A DNA stretch of 64,000 bases, taken from the NCBI GenBank assembly GCA_010015655.1, contig ML976668.1, positions 941,734 to 1,005,733 on the forward strand, read 5' to 3'. Made by a program: the position numbers and the translations under genes. The DNA is from Bimuria novae-zelandiae CBS 107.79 (Eukaryota; Ascomycota; Dothideomycetes; Pleosporales; Didymosphaeriaceae). Positions 1-11,657 of this stretch are shown in pieces (position 1 is the first letter of the stretch; every line of letters starts with the position of its first letter). The notes under the pieces were generated by a model, which was not told the origin of the DNA, did not search any database, and saw only the letters and a list, made by a program, of their open reading frames with translations.

Positions 1-1248
1 GGTGGACGAGGCAGGGCAGTCAGTGACGCTCTGGGCACAGCCAGTCTGGGTGAAGATCTGGGTGGTGTAGATGACCGAGGTGACGAGCTCAGAGCCATCA
101 GAAGTCGAGTTGGAAGCACCTGTCACAGGGAAAGAGAAGCCACCGCTGGGAATAACTGGGGCGCCAGTGCTCAGGACCGGGGGCGCGGTGCCAGTGCCAA
201 CGGAATAGCCGGTGCCCGAAAGAGTCGGGACGGGGGCAGGGGCAGTACCAGAGTAAGCCTCAGGAGCGACAGACGACGAGGCACCAGGAGTGGAGAGACC
301 ACCGCTAGGGACGTTGTAACCAGTGCCAGACAAAGTAGGCACGGGAGCAGTGCCGGTTCCCGGGAAGGTAGGGAAGGAAGAAGTCTCGGTTCCGACGGTG
401 CTGGAGGGCAGCTCAGGAGAAACCTCAGTGGTCTCGCCAGCGGGGACGGAAGAAGAGGGGACACCGTAGCCACCAGTGGGTACCTCAACCGCAGGGGCGC
501 TGGACGAGGGGACCTCAGCGGCGCTAGAGCTGGAGGGGAGCTCTGGCGAGGCCTCAGTAGTGGGCAGAGGAGTCTCTACAGCGCTGGAGGAAGTAGCGGG
601 AGACTCGACGGCGCTGGAAGAAGGAACTCCATAGCCGCCGGTGGGGACCTCGACCGCAGGGGCGCTGGAGGATGGGACCTCGGCGGTGGCAGAGCTGGAA
701 GGGGTCGCAGCAACGCTGGAGCTGGAAGGAAGCTCGGGAGAGGCCTCGGTCGAAGGAAGAGGAGTCTCTACAGCGGCGCTGGAGGAGGGCACACCGTAGC
801 CACCGGTAGGAACTTCGACAGCAGGAGCGCTAGAAGACGGGACCTCAGCGGCAGAGCTGGAGGGGATTTCGGCTACGCTCGAGCTGGAAGGAATCTCGGC
901 AACGCTGGAGCTGGAGGGGAGCTCGGGCGAGGCCTCGGTCGTGGGAGCAGGAGTAGCAGCGCTAGAAGACGGGACTCCGTAACCATTACCGTAGTTGCCA
1001 GCTGGCGGAGGAGCGGCGGCAGAGCTGGAAGGCAACTCAGGAGAAGCCTGAGTTGAGGGTGCGGGAGCAGGAGTGGTCGCGGCAGGGGCCGAGGGAACTC
1101 CATAGCCATTGCCGTAGTCGGCAGCCGGAGGAGCGGCAGCTTGGGCAACCTGATAGCCGCCTGAACGACGGCCAAGGCGTTGACCACGAGCTTCGGCAGC
1201 ATCGGCGGCAGCCAGGGCCGCGAGGAAAGCAACGGTAAGCTTCATCAT
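1..1248 (-). CDS. Secreted Ser/Pro/Ala-rich repeat cell-wall protein, 3' end outside window
   Basis: The frame opens at ATG 1248 (a second ATG follows at once) and stays open for 416 codons to the window edge, so the C-terminus is missing. The first ~20 residues (MMKLTVAFLAALAAADAAEA) form a signal peptide; a dibasic RR follows near residue 27, a possible Kex2 site. The body is low-complexity and built from a recurring module of roughly 50 residues that contains EASPELPSSS, AEVPSSSAPAVEVP and GGYGVPSSS. Two YGNGYGVPS variants come first. Near the window edge the repeats stop and a more complex segment appears (VTSVIYTTQIFTQTGC, then a second Cys), a style typical of fungal O-mannosylated wall proteins and adhesins. 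A GPI signal cannot be checked because the gene is cut. Role in wall or surface is inferred; no enzyme domain is seen. Confidence 0.82.
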   Translation of the reverse strand, partial: MMKLTVAFLAALAAADAAEARGQRLGRRSGGYQVAQAAAPPAADYGNGYGVPSAPAATTPAPAPSTQASPELPSSSAAAPPPAGNYGNGYGVPSSSAATPAPTTEASPELPSSSSVAEIPSSSSVAEIPSSSAAEVPSSSAPAVEVPTGGYGVPSSSAAVETPLPSTEASPELPSSSSVAATPSSSATAEVPSSSAPAVEVPTGGYGVPSSSAVESPATSSSAVETPLPTTEASPELPSSSSAAEVPSSSAPAVEVPTGGYGVPSSSVPAGETTEVSPELPSSTVGTETSSFPTFPGTGTAPVPTLSGTGYNVPSGGLSTPGASSSVAPEAYSGTAPAPVPTLSGTGYSVGTGTAPPVLSTGAPVIPSGGFSFPVTGASNSTSDGSELVTSVIYTTQIFTQTGCAQSVTDCPASST

Positions 1249-2062
1249 TTTGATTGGAAGTTCCTTGCTCTTTTCTTTCGGGATTGAGTGTGCTAAGGCG
1301 TCACGGTTTCGTGTAGATTTGCCGGGTATTGATGCTGCTAAGGAAACCGGGCAGAAATCAATTCTGCAAAATTTATCGGGCCTGAAAAGAGTGACTGTAG
1401 TTTGTTCAATGAGAGACAGGGTCTACAAGAGACACGAAAGTGAACGTCTTGAAAAGAATGTGAGCCTTGCGGTGAGGAGTAAAACGAAGGCCACGAGCGG
1501 CGAGAGCGCTATATAGTGAGCGGGATGATTGCAGTCGAGGCGCCAAGGAACAAACGCCTGTCTTCCATGTGTGCCCCTGGCGTGAGTAATTTCAGCAGGG
1601 GCTTGACGTCGCAGGGACCAGTGAGCTTGATGGTACCAGGGCCTGTTTCTGGGGCTTCCGTGCGCGCAGCCAGTCAGGGTGTGCCCCTGGTCCGCTGTAA
1701 TGCACTGCGATGGAGACGCCTCGGAGAGCCGCTCGCCTGTGTGCGAAGCGCTGCGGATTGGCTGATGAGTGTGCCTGCCGGCCAGCGGGACTCGCGATGC
1801 TGTCGAAAATAGCGCCGGCAGCTCGCCAATACTGGCACTTTGTCGGACGCCATGTGGCGGACTCATTTTCCGACTCTTTCACGCTTTGTCAGGCCTCTGT
1901 TCTGACAGATTGACGGGTTGACGCCCGTCTCGACCGCACAGAGCCGAGCGTGCGTTTCTGCTGCGCATCGCCGAAAGCAAATTGGCCCTGCGCAGATCCT
2001 CCTAGGTCTAAAACAAAGGCGGCGGGTACCTGACAGCGGTGCAGAGCCGGCGAATCAACGGC
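1249..2062. other. Intergenic, probable upstream region of the wall-protein gene
   Basis: No ORF with coding character on either strand. This should hold the promoter and 5' UTR of the wall-protein gene that starts at 1248 on the minus strand. I see no repeat or RNA gene here. Confidence 0.5.
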
Positions 2063-2341
2063 TTACGATTCCTGCATGAAGCCAACCTGCGGCTGACGGG
2101 AGCCGCCCAGGTCGACGGCGACAACGCGCGGGAGGGCGTCGGCCAGCGTGCGTGCGAAAGAGGCGGCGGCCTGCGATGGTGCTGGCGGGCGTTGCGTGGT
2201 CGGTTGGCTTGAGAGGTACGCTGGTGGGCGGTTTCACAATTCTAGCCACAGTGCACCTTCCGTACCGCGGGTCCGAGCGCTCCTTCCCACTCTCACTTGC
2301 TCCTTCCGCTCTGGTGCGACACGCCCGCTGTCGTCGCCCAT
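2063..2341 (-). CDS. Doubtful small two-exon gene, function unknown
   Basis: The last 30-odd codons before TAA 2063-2065 look coding: a long stretch rich in G/C third positions ends ADALPRVVAVDLGG, then SRQPQVGFMQES. Upstream this frame meets a TGA, so an intron is needed. One consistent model starts at ATG 2341, ends exon 1 at 2266, removes a 45-nt intron (2221-2265, donor GTACGG, acceptor ACCAG) and gives 77 aa. The donor is weak and the intron short, so the model may be wrong even if the 3' exon is real. No family recognised. Confidence 0.25.
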
Positions 2342-2557
2342 GGCCGCAATCCTCCGTCACAATTTGCACAACCCGCGCCCACCGCCAGCACAACTTGCGT
2401 CGTGATGTGGGCTCCACCGTTGCCGCCCATAGCTTCGAGACGCCACCGCTTCGAGCCGCGGGCGAGCATCTTCACCATAAAGCCGCCAGGAACGGCAGGC
2501 GCCCTCACTGATGGTTCCTTCCCCTCAATGCCCGGACCGCTCGCCTGCCGATGCTTA

Positions 2558-2754
2558 CTGTGGTATCCGGCGAAAGTAGTGTCGGTGGAGACGAAGGTCT
2601 GTGCGAGTGTCTGTACGTATAAAAGGGCACCTATTGGTTGCTACTTATGAATAAGCAGAATTGATTGGCTCTCACACTCCTATCCAGCCATATGTCTATG
2701 TTTCAAGACGCAACGCCACAGCCCCACTGACACTACTTTCGCCGGATACCACAG
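2558..2754. mobile_element. MITE, 197 bp, TA target-site duplication
   Basis: Terminal inverted repeats of about 33 bp: the left end begins CTGTGGTATCCGGCGAAAGT and continues to about 2590; the right end (about 2722-2754) is its reverse complement with one mismatch. TA dinucleotides flank both ends (2556-2557 and 2755-2756), as in Tc1/mariner-type insertions. There is no coding capacity. The interior carries a TATAAAA sequence at about 2619. Confidence 0.85.
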
Positions 2755-5700
2755 TATTCTTCACCGCGCGTTGACGCATAATACACAGCCTCAGTCGCCT
2801 ACGACGTGGTGGAGGCATGTCTCATCAGTTGCCAGAGGTCACTCTCTGTCGGATCCCAGCACCCAACAGCGAGATTCCATGCAAAGGGTATGCCGCGTGG
2901 TTCGGTACAGAGACAATCTCGCGGCGCCGGGATTAAAATTGATGCGCGGAACGTTACGGGGCATTGATTGCATGACGTTTTGGTTCTCTCGTTTGTTCGT
3001 CGACTGTTCTTTTGGCCTCAATCTATCTGCGATCCTTTTTTTAGACGACTTGCGAAAATACCGAAAATACACTGGGTAGTTTATGCGGGCTGACTACAGC
3101 TCGCACACCACGGCACCCCATCACGGAATCTCGAATTACTGCGCGCCTACCACTGCTGTTCGTGGATCGACACCAGTGACCAAGTCCGTTCATAGTTCAC
3201 CATCTCCATGTGGAGGCTTTGTTTGATGCGCAAAATTCTCCGCTTCTTGCGTGCTTAGGCCTCTGGAGTCTGGCCCAGCTGCTCTCAGTCTTACCGGTCA
3301 TGAATATTTACACTTTCATTTCTTCAAGGATTCCCTCTTCGCGCGTGAACGGCTCTTTTCGGTGATCGCCGGCACTCTTGTCGATCCTCGGTAGTCAGTA
3401 CAGCAAGCGCAAGCCATTGTTTCACGAGAAGCGAATGGGCGCACAATGAGCACCATGTTCTACCACCTCGTTTCTGGGATGTCGATGCTACTACTCCCAG
3501 GGCGCGCATCAATTATGCGAAAACGAGAATCCTGTGATGTCGTCTCTAACGCAGAAATTTCGGCGATCGGGGCACCGCCTCCACTCCCGCCTGGTCTTGA
3601 AACCGTCGCTCGAAACAAAACAAAACATCCAGACCCCCAGCAATCCTTACACGTGCCGAAGCCAATTGCTAACGTTCCTAACGATGGTTACGATGATGAT
3701 GTACGAACGCTCGCTCACTTGGAACAAAGCAATCTTGATTTCTACTTTGCATGAAACGCTCTGCCAGCCATGATTAGGAGAAGCTGCGAATGGCGCTACA
3801 ATTGACGTTCACTATCAGACTACAGCTAGAGTATGATTCTGACCTCATCTGATAACCTTACTAGTTTTACATTTGATTGCAAGTAATGGCCCTCTCGCAG
3901 CGGTGGTCACAGCTGTCCCAAAGGAGCAGTGCTCAAATCCGCATTAGCACTCCCTCAAGACACGCACTGCGCCACTCTGCTCTGACGGCCTTAAGCACGG
4001 CGTACACCACAAGAGCATGGACATGTAGCCACCGAAGCATCATCTCTCAACTCGAGGCTCCATGCTTGCATTCAAAATATTCTCGCGACTTATCGTACGA
4101 ACGCTCCTCTTCATTCTACAGCGCTCACATTATCCTCGCCAGTTATGAAGGCTGTCTCGAGGCCCTCAATCAGCTTACACTGTCTTTTCATCTCCGACTT
4201 CAAGTCTACACTGTCAGCTCTATGATCACAACTAGAGGTACAGCCCACTATCAGGCTGCCTATCGGAAATCAACAACCTCTCCCAGCACCATTGTCCTGT
4301 TCTCTCTGTACCGGAGATGATCCACCACATCAAGCAAAGCCCATGCTACCTTTTAAGGGTTGCTTTGCGCTGGCGATACGGTGAACATATGCACCAAGGC
4401 TACATGCGGACTTCGCGTACGGCGCATCATCTCCGATGACCTGCATACTCTGTATGCACGACAAATCCTACGATCTCCCTAATCGGCATGTGCGAGCACG
4501 CGAATACTCCGTGCCTTCTTATTGGGGTTGTGAAATCTTCAGCCTCGTCGAAGGCGGATATAATTCTAGGACGTTTGATGACATGCTGGTGCAGGCTGCT
4601 TACGGTCCGCACTGCAACTATAGTTACTCGATCCGGGTGCCAGTAATGCGCTCGGTGCTTATTTCACGAGGCTTTTCACAATCTTCATGACGATTCTTCA
4701 TGTCTTTTGTCAACGCCGTAGCCCTGCAACCAATGCGTTGAGTTTCTTTTGTGCAAGTACGCTTTCTGCTTCGTATGCGTTGCTAAACGTTGGCCAGGAA
4801 TTATTGGTGGTTTCTTCAGACCTTCATATGCGCCCATCCTTTCCACAAATAACCAAGATCCTCCCTCTCCTGGTTACCAAAACCTATCTTCACCAGACCA
4901 ACGAAACCGAATTACGCACGTTGAAGTGGACCTCGGACCATTTGGTGTAATACAAAAGCATCCAAGAAGCTCCGGAACACATACGATTAGTGCCATAAAA
5001 GGAGACGATGCACTCAACTGCAATGACTTGGATCCTAGTCCACACGGTGGTGAGCACTTGGGCAAGCGGACAAGTGAGAAAGGGTAAGATGGAGGCTCCT
5101 TCTCTTCCTGCAAGAAGTGGAAGCCATAAGAACCGGAAATCAATCAACTCTTGTGTAGGATTGTGTCTACAGCCTGCGTCTAGTTGTGCCCCGTGGAATC
5201 TCTAGTTGTTCGCACTGCAAGCAGACTTCAGAGCTTTCGCCCTTTAAAAAAAAGATTGTATGTAGAGCTTTAATTCACAGGGTGTGCTATATTTCGTACT
5301 TTGGAGATTTTGCTGTTTAAAATAGCGGCACGGGAACTAGGGGTCGAGTCTAGCATTCAGGTCTGGCTTCATCATTGGCTAGCTGTGAGAAGCGCTAGTT
5401 TGGGATAGGGTTGCGGAAGGTGCATTCATGCTACAAGCAGAGATAGTCAGAAGCGCAGCGACAAACGTCCGGTGAGCGGGAAGATGCTTTTTATTTCTAT
5501 AAGTGGGATTCAGTGCTTGTCTGTCTCTGGTATCAATTCTTCCTCTTTGGTCCCTGTTTTCTCTTACGCGGCGTCTGGACCTGGTTCGAAGCTTTGTTCA
5601 AGTTGCCTTGGTCGTGCGGATTGACGGTTCATATGGTAGTAAGGTAGCGTTCAATCATGGTGCTGGGACAAAACGGCTAGGATATCGATGTGGATGTGGA

Positions 5701-7062
5701 TGGCTTATGGGAATGATGGACAGAACTCAAACTGGGCCGCCCACCAAGACGCGAACTCGCGGAATAGCTTTTTGATTCGGTCCAACAGAACGAGATTTTC
5801 CAACGTGTGAGAGTGACAGTTGCCATTTTAACCCTCAAAATGACTATGGCTATCTGCAACATTTCGGTGACGAGGAAATTCTACCTGAGTAATCTTGGTG
5901 GAGCTCCTGCTATATATGCATAGAGCTCTCAGGTTCAGCCAGTCTTCAATGTAAATACTTGGTGTGTATTACTTACAGATGTAAAATGTTGTGATAATTG
6001 ACGATGTTTCTGCCACTTAGCCAGCTCTCCATTAATTTCCAGTGCCAGCTGTAGATTTAATATATCCCGTTATTGAATTCAGCCTTGACGGCTGCAAGCA
6101 GGAGGTCTGGAAGCTCCATGTTTGTTCCCACAACTTTGGCATTGCTTGGAGGCAATTTTACCTAGCTTGCCGGCTGTGGATTCTTTAGGTGCGGGTCAGA
6201 CGCTAGCTAAAGCTTCTCTTACGACCTTCTTCATCCAGGCGGCTTATTATATAACCAAGAAATTCTTATATGATCACTATGCCACGCCAGATTATAAGGT
6301 CGTTGTCACGCTGTCACGCATGGCCCAAATAAGCTCCGTTGATGTATGTGTGTATCCGCTTGAAGCGTACCGGTAGTAGCATGCCGGGCTCCGTTGTGTA
6401 GATTTCTCATATTGGTATTCAGTTTGCGAACGGTTTTTGCATCATATCACGCAAGAATCCACTCCAGTCGTTCGATCTCGTTACCTCCGCACTGATTGGT
6501 TCGTGCCGTGGATTATGTTGTGTTGAGTTTGACATGGTGAAAACAGCGTGGACAGGTAAAATATATTGAAGATATTGATATTTAATTTCGAGTTGCTTTA
6601 TCGAGCCTGTGAAACTGATCAGCATGAATGCCGAGTGATTTCCTTACAATCGGCAAGTACCGTCATCTCTGGCTTGCCCAAATAGCGACCAGTATCTTTT
6701 TTGCACTCGGCGTAAGATGGGGCCAACGTAATCGTTTGTGCAATACTTCAATGTGCAGAAATCTTCCCACGTAAGATACAGCCCGTTGCTCAGCCTCATC
6801 CAGGTCGCTTCGCAAGATAGATCAACACCACGCCCTGCTCTATTTCACTTTTAAGGCCAATCTCGTCAGAATCAGATTGCCATCCCTAGATCGTTCGGTC
6901 GCACGCTCGCGGATAATATCCAATTCCACGCGCCACTCACAGCAGATTTCCCTTTTCCCCTCTTCCTATGTCTAGCAAATCGTCCAAGGAAAATTCTTAG
7001 GTACACATTGACACACGCTCATGTAGATCCACCGATAAAACCGTACCTATCCAAACACTGCC
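2755..7062. other. Gene-poor stretch, no convincing gene
   Basis: About 4.3 kb with many short ORFs on both strands, none over 150 codons and none with a recognisable domain, signal peptide or intron structure. Base composition is ordinary, not RIP-like. I found no tRNA-like cloverleaf by eye. The last few hundred bases are the upstream region of the ankyrin gene. Confidence 0.5.
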
Positions 7063-8056
7063 ATGTCCTCGTCCACAGGTTCACTCAAATCCGCATCAAC
7101 CCACCTCGCACGCCTGGCGTATGAAAACCAGCCATTGCCAGAGTTTCAGACGCTTTTCGCACAATGGAAAGACCCTTCGAACCAATCGCGCCTCAAACCC
7201 GCCGCGTTAGAAGCCTTCAACGACGGCCCTACACTCCGCGACGTCGTCGACAACGACCGAGCAGACCTAGTACCGCTGCTGCTATCTCTCGGTTTCGAAA
7301 CCACCACCTCAGTCATATCCGTCTGCCTGCGTCGGACACGAGAAACGCGCCGCGTTGATATACTAGATATGCTGCTCTCCGGTGGATGGGACATCAACAG
7401 ACCCGTGAACGAGTACTGTCCCCCTGCTATGAGGTAATCCCCCCTTATCCCCCCTCCCCTCCCCTCTAAACCATCTACTAACCTCCATGCATAACAGCCT
7501 TTTACTAAACCACACCGACCTCGTCCACCACTGTCTCGCCCTCAATGCCTCCCCCAACGCCTCCAGCCCCTCCGGCCACACCAACATGCACCGCTCCGTC
7601 ACCTACGCCCCCCTCTCCACCACGCACCTCCTCGTCGCCTACGGCGCCACCGTCCAAGGTACAAACCTCCTCGCGCACGCCATATGCGCCTATACCCAGC
7701 CCAACTCCTCCCTCTCACAGCCACAATGGGAGGATCGCCTCCCAACGATCCACTATCTCCTCGAACAAGGCGCACTGGTCGACGCGTCGTACTCCGCGAT
7801 TCTAAATCCTGCCATGCAGACCGGCGACGGCATCTTCTACGGGACGATGACGGCGCTGCATTTTGCGATTGCGGGGGAGAAAGTGGAGCTAGTGCGACTG
7901 CTGCTAGAGAGAGGCGCGCAGGTTAGTTGTAGAGCGTGGTCGGGGTGGAAGACAGAGGGGCGGGAGGTGGATGGGCTGGAGTTGGCGAGGATTTGTGGGG
8001 GAGAGGAGATGGTGGGGGTGTTGGAGGAGTGGATGGCTGTGAGGGCGTGTCCGTGA
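7063..8056 (+). CDS. Ankyrin-repeat protein
   Basis: Two exons, 7063-7433 and 7498-8056, joined across a 64-nt intron with donor GTAATC, branch CTAAC and acceptor AACAG. The join completes a Ser codon and restores one frame of 309 aa. Ankyrin-type helix pairs are visible: TLRDVVDNDRADLVPLLLSLGF (about residues 56-77), RRVDILDMLLSGGWDINRPV, and TALHFAIAGEKVELVRLLLERGA near residue 250. Such proteins act as protein-protein adaptors; no second domain is visible, so the partner is unknown. Start chosen at the first ATG of the open frame, which follows a C/A-rich leader. Stand-alone gene. Confidence 0.85.
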
Positions 8057-8634
8057 GGGGACAGCGTAGGAATATGGTATTTGAGAAGAGGTAGGTGATG
8101 GATGGGTAGTATATATATACTTGATGGAGGATGGTCTTTCACATACGACCATAGGAGACTGAGAACTAGGCTTCCCGTCCGCTCAGCCATATATAAGCAG
8201 TCTACCGGCGTGCCAGTAGTTAAGTGGGTGACCATTAGCGAATCCGCGCTGTTGTATGTTTTTGCAGAATTTTTGTGCCGTGGTGTGTGGACCGCTAGTG
8301 GTGAAGCTAGGACGGAAAAAGATGAGCACGAGTCGCACGTGGCTCCAGGGCTCCCGCATGACCTCGGGACTGCCCAACACGTGGATCAACACATAGATAG
8401 AACGGTAGATAAGGTTCATACCAGCGATAAACGAGCTTTTTTGTTTGGGTCGCCTGTAGAGGGAGCGCTTCGTATACATACTGTGCTGCTAAAAGTGAGG
8501 GCTGTTTTACATATTGCTCTGAATTTTCGATAAAAGTGTACGCATGGTACATGGCTGCTCCCAGCGACGCGTCGCTTTATATCTTACAGTCATTCGCGAC
8601 TAATGGGATGGGTATTTTCACACGCTCAAATGTT
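8057..8634. other. Intergenic between ankyrin and COX18 genes (tail-to-tail)
   Basis: The two genes converge here, so the stretch should hold both 3' UTRs. No other feature seen. Confidence 0.5.
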
Positions 8635-9714
8635 TTACACACGCTGCTTCCGCTTGCCCTGCATCTGCGGGAGCACAGTCCTAGCCTTCGCCATTGGAAG
8701 GCCTAACCCAGGCGTCATCTTCACAGGCCGCTTCGGCTCCTCAAGCATCCATAGCGGGCGCTTGCAGGCCACAAAGTCGCGTGGCGCCGGGTATCTCCAG
8801 TCCAGCCAGAAGTTCCAGAGCATGACGCTCGCGGTGCTGCTCGCCCAATACAGCATCAATGCCGCGGGAAGATCTTGACACAGCGGGCCAATCATGAGAC
8901 TCACAGCCATCAAACTCCGTCTGATAGTTTTGGAAACCGTCGTCATTTTCGTCGGATCTGCGCTCACTCCGTTTTTCGACAACCACACGTTGGTAAACAT
9001 GAGGGCGGATACGACGTAGGGTAGGAACGGATCCGGAGAAAGGAGGTCTGGGAACCACAGCATGCCTTCGTTCGCGAGCGTAGGCTGGAACCACGGGTTC
9101 GGATCGCCCATGGTCACGCCGTGTACGGTTGGCGCCGCGCTCTTTAAACCTAGGCTATGCAATGCCATACTCAGCAGTCCGTCTCTTGTCCCGCACATTT
9201 GACGAATCACCTCGGCCATGGTGAAGAAGATCGGTATTTGCGCAAGCGTCCAGTTGACCTGGCCCCAGACGGTGCACTTCCACCGCTTGTCCAGCGCGCT
9301 CGTCTCTTCTTTGACGGCTTGCGAGATGGCCCGCACGGCTTGCTTGGGGTTGGAGTAGCCGCCCTGAAGCATGAGCTGGTTGCGCTTTTGGTGGGCGAGA
9401 GCCTGGCGGACGGGGTGGGTGCCGATGTAGCGGGCGGTCAGGGCACGTACGTGGGAGCCGGCAGTTGTGACGAGGAGACCGCGAATGATGAAGGCGGATA
9501 TCGGAATGGTCGCGTGCCACGGAACTTGGGTGTGGATCATGCAAATCATCTCGTGGGGGAGGTAGAGTATGGCTTCGAGGATGCCATGTTTACGGGGAGC
9601 AGTCGCGTGGAAGGCGCGTGTGTGGGCGCGGATGAGGGATGGCGGTGGTATTATAGGGCTCCTCGAGAGCAATTGGCGGCCGGGTGGCCGTAACAGGCGC
9701 GTGGAAAGCATCAT
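8635..9714 (-). CDS. COX18: Mitochondrial inner-membrane insertase COX18 (Oxa1/YidC family)
   Basis: Single-exon gene of 359 aa. Cox18 belongs to the Oxa1/YidC/Alb3 insertases and is known to export the C-terminal tail of Cox2 across the inner membrane. The N-terminus from ATG 9714 is Arg-rich and amphipathic without acidic residues (MMLSTRLLRPPGRQLLSRSP), a good mitochondrial presequence. The frame is open for 45 codons further upstream, but that extension lacks presequence character and enters the short divergent promoter. Family hallmarks: the segment HATIPISAFIIRGLLVTTAG, a charged loop with QKRNQLMLQGGYSNPKQAV, then WTLAQIPIFFTMAEVIRQM, VVSALMFTNVWLSK, and DLPAALMLYWASSTASVMLW near the end. 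The tail is basic (KRKQRV), as in proteins that touch mitoribosomes. Assigned over OXA1 on overall pattern; reasonably sure. Confidence 0.87.
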   Translation of the reverse strand: MMLSTRLLRPPGRQLLSRSPIIPPPSLIRAHTRAFHATAPRKHGILEAILYLPHEMICMIHTQVPWHATIPISAFIIRGLLVTTAGSHVRALTARYIGTHPVRQALAHQKRNQLMLQGGYSNPKQAVRAISQAVKEETSALDKRWKCTVWGQVNWTLAQIPIFFTMAEVIRQMCGTRDGLLSMALHSLGLKSAAPTVHGVTMGDPNPWFQPTLANEGMLWFPDLLSPDPFLPYVVSALMFTNVWLSKNGVSADPTKMTTVSKTIRRSLMAVSLMIGPLCQDLPAALMLYWASSTASVMLWNFWLDWRYPAPRDFVACKRPLWMLEEPKRPVKMTPGLGLPMAKARTVLPQMQGKRKQRV

Positions 9715-9902
9715 GTGCTGGATTGGACGTGTGTTTGTACCGGTAGAGAGTTTAACGTCCGACGGAAGCTTGGACTGGCGAACCAGGCCGTCGGGTCGGT
9801 ACCACAAAGAGGCAAGGCACCATCCCACCTCCAGCTGTCCCTCGCGCAAGCTATGTCTCTGTCGTTTTCTCGTGCTTCGTGATACCCCCGGCGTTGCCTA
9901 CC
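9715..9902. promoter_or_regulatory. Shared divergent promoter of COX18 and ALG11
   Basis: Only 188 bp separate the start codons of two head-to-head genes, so both core promoters and 5' UTRs must lie here or overlap the genes. I see no clear TATA box. Confidence 0.6.
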
Positions 9903-11657
9903 ATGGCGTTCCTAGGCTTTCCTATCCTATTCACGTTACTGTCCCTCGCCGCTGGAGTCTACTACTTCCCCGCCGTCCTACACGGTGTTGGCGCCCAGGT
10001 GGGCAGCTATCTGCGCCGATCATCTCATACGCGACGAGAACTGCTACTAGCCAGGGTAGCCAGCGAACAGCAAACATACGAAGCAAAGCACAAGAGGGAG
10101 AAGAGCAAGGAAGATGACGAGTGGGAAGAGGTGGAACCCTCTACCGTGGGGAGCGCGGTAAACGGCGGCAAGGCGGATAAGGACTGGAGTGGCATCGTGG
10201 GCTTCTTCCACCCGTTCTGGTAGGCTTCAGCATGATACAACCGAAGGGAATGGGCGCTGACGAGCCGGCGCTACAGCAATGCAGGAGGAGGCGGTGAGCG
10301 TGTCCTCTGGGCCGCCATCCGCGCAACCCAAAAGCGCTGGCCAGATGCTGTCTGCGTAGTCTACACCGGTGATCACGACGTTGACAAGCCTGCAATACTC
10401 AAGCGTGTAAATGACCGCTTCAACATCCACCTCCACCCGCCGACCGTGCACTTTCTCTACCTCACGACCCGCCACTACGTCCTCGCCAGCACCTGGCCGC
10501 GCTTCACACTCCTAGGCCAGTCATTAGGCTCCATCATACTCGCCTACGATGCCTTCACTCTGTTGGTGCCCGACATCCTCATCGACACCATGGGCTACGC
10601 CTTTTCGCTTGCCCTCTCCACCCTCCTCTTTCCGTCCGTACCGACGGGCGCATACGTCCACTACCCCACCATATCCACCGACATGCTCGACTCGCTCAAC
10701 GCAGGAGGCCAAGGAGTAAATGCAGGCGCAGGCCAAGGCTACCGCGGTCTCGCCAAGCGGCAATACTGGAACCTCTTCGCCGCCCTGTACAGCAAAATCG
10801 GCAGCACCATCGACGTGGTCATGACAAATGCCACCTGGACCCAAGGCCACATCAAGTCCCTCTGGGGCCCGTACCGCAACCGAAAAAACAAGATGACCGA
10901 CCACGACATCGACGTCGTCTTCCCACCCGTCGCCGTCGAAGACCTCGAAAAAGAGGTCGCCGTCGACGAAGCAAGCGAGAAGCAACGCGGCCCCTATATC
11001 CTCTACATAGCGCAGTTCCGCCCGGAGAAAAACCACACCCTCATCCTCCAAGCTTTCGCCCAGTTCCTCAGCTCTGACCTGAAGCTGCCTTCCTTGCCCG
11101 GCCAGCGCCCGAAGCTCGTGCTCATAGGCTCGGTACGAGACTCTGACGACGCGACGCGCGTGTACAAATTACGCCTACTGGCGCACGAGCTGCATATCAA
11201 AGACGACGTCGAGTTTGTGTGCGACGCCACGTGGCCGCAGATGCTCGACTGGATGCGCAGATCCAGCGTCGGCACAAACGCCATGTGGAACGAGCACTTT
11301 GGCATCGGCGTCGTCGAGTACCAGGCCGCAGGACTCGTCTCTGTCGTGAATAACTCCGGCGGGCCGAAACTGGACATTGTCATTGACATTGACGGGAAGC
11401 CTACTGGTAAGGATGATTTTTCAAATCAGGGTGTGTATCGGATGTAGCTAACAAAGACAGGCTTCCACGCTTCCACCGCCGACGAGTACGCAGAGGGCTT
11501 CCGCAAGGCGCTATCGTTGGGCAAGGAAGAGACGATAGCGATGCGGCGGCGCGCGAGGAAGTCAGCGTTGAGGTTCACTGATCGAGGGTTCGATGAGAAG
11601 TGGTTGGCGAACATGGATCGCTTGGTTAGGCTGCAAATTGCTAGGGCGGCGAAGTAG
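9903..11657 (+). CDS. ALG11: ALG11: GDP-Man:Man3GlcNAc2-PP-dolichol alpha-1,2-mannosyltransferase
   Basis: Three exons (9903-10219, 10277-11406, 11461-11657) give 547 aa, close to the yeast protein. Introns are 57 and 54 nt, with CTGAC and CTAAC branch sites, and both keep the frame. ALG11 adds the fourth and fifth mannoses to the dolichol-linked N-glycan precursor on the cytosolic ER face. Visible features: an N-terminal membrane helix (MAFLGFPILFTLLSLAAGVYYF), the motif HPFCNAGGGGERVLW formed across intron 1, GAYVHYPTIS, YIAQFRPEKNH, and the GT-B EX7E motif in NEHFGIGVVEYQAAGL. A further in-frame ATG lies at 9879, but 9903 has the better context (ACCATGG). It shares its promoter with COX18. 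Confidence 0.95.

Noticed and set aside
3877..4320. 147-codon plus-strand ORF
   Set aside because: Composition is Ser/Thr/His-rich without recognisable motifs and neighbouring ORFs are equally long by chance.
5740..5800. Possible tRNA (GCGAACTCGCG stem-like text)
   Set aside because: No acceptor stem or consistent D and T arms could be paired around it.
9157..9693. 178-codon plus-strand ORF
   Set aside because: It is the antisense shadow of COX18, whose minus-strand frame shows clear family motifs.
10524..11389. Long minus-strand ORFs (175 and 128 codons)
   Set aside because: Antisense to ALG11 exon 2, no independent evidence.
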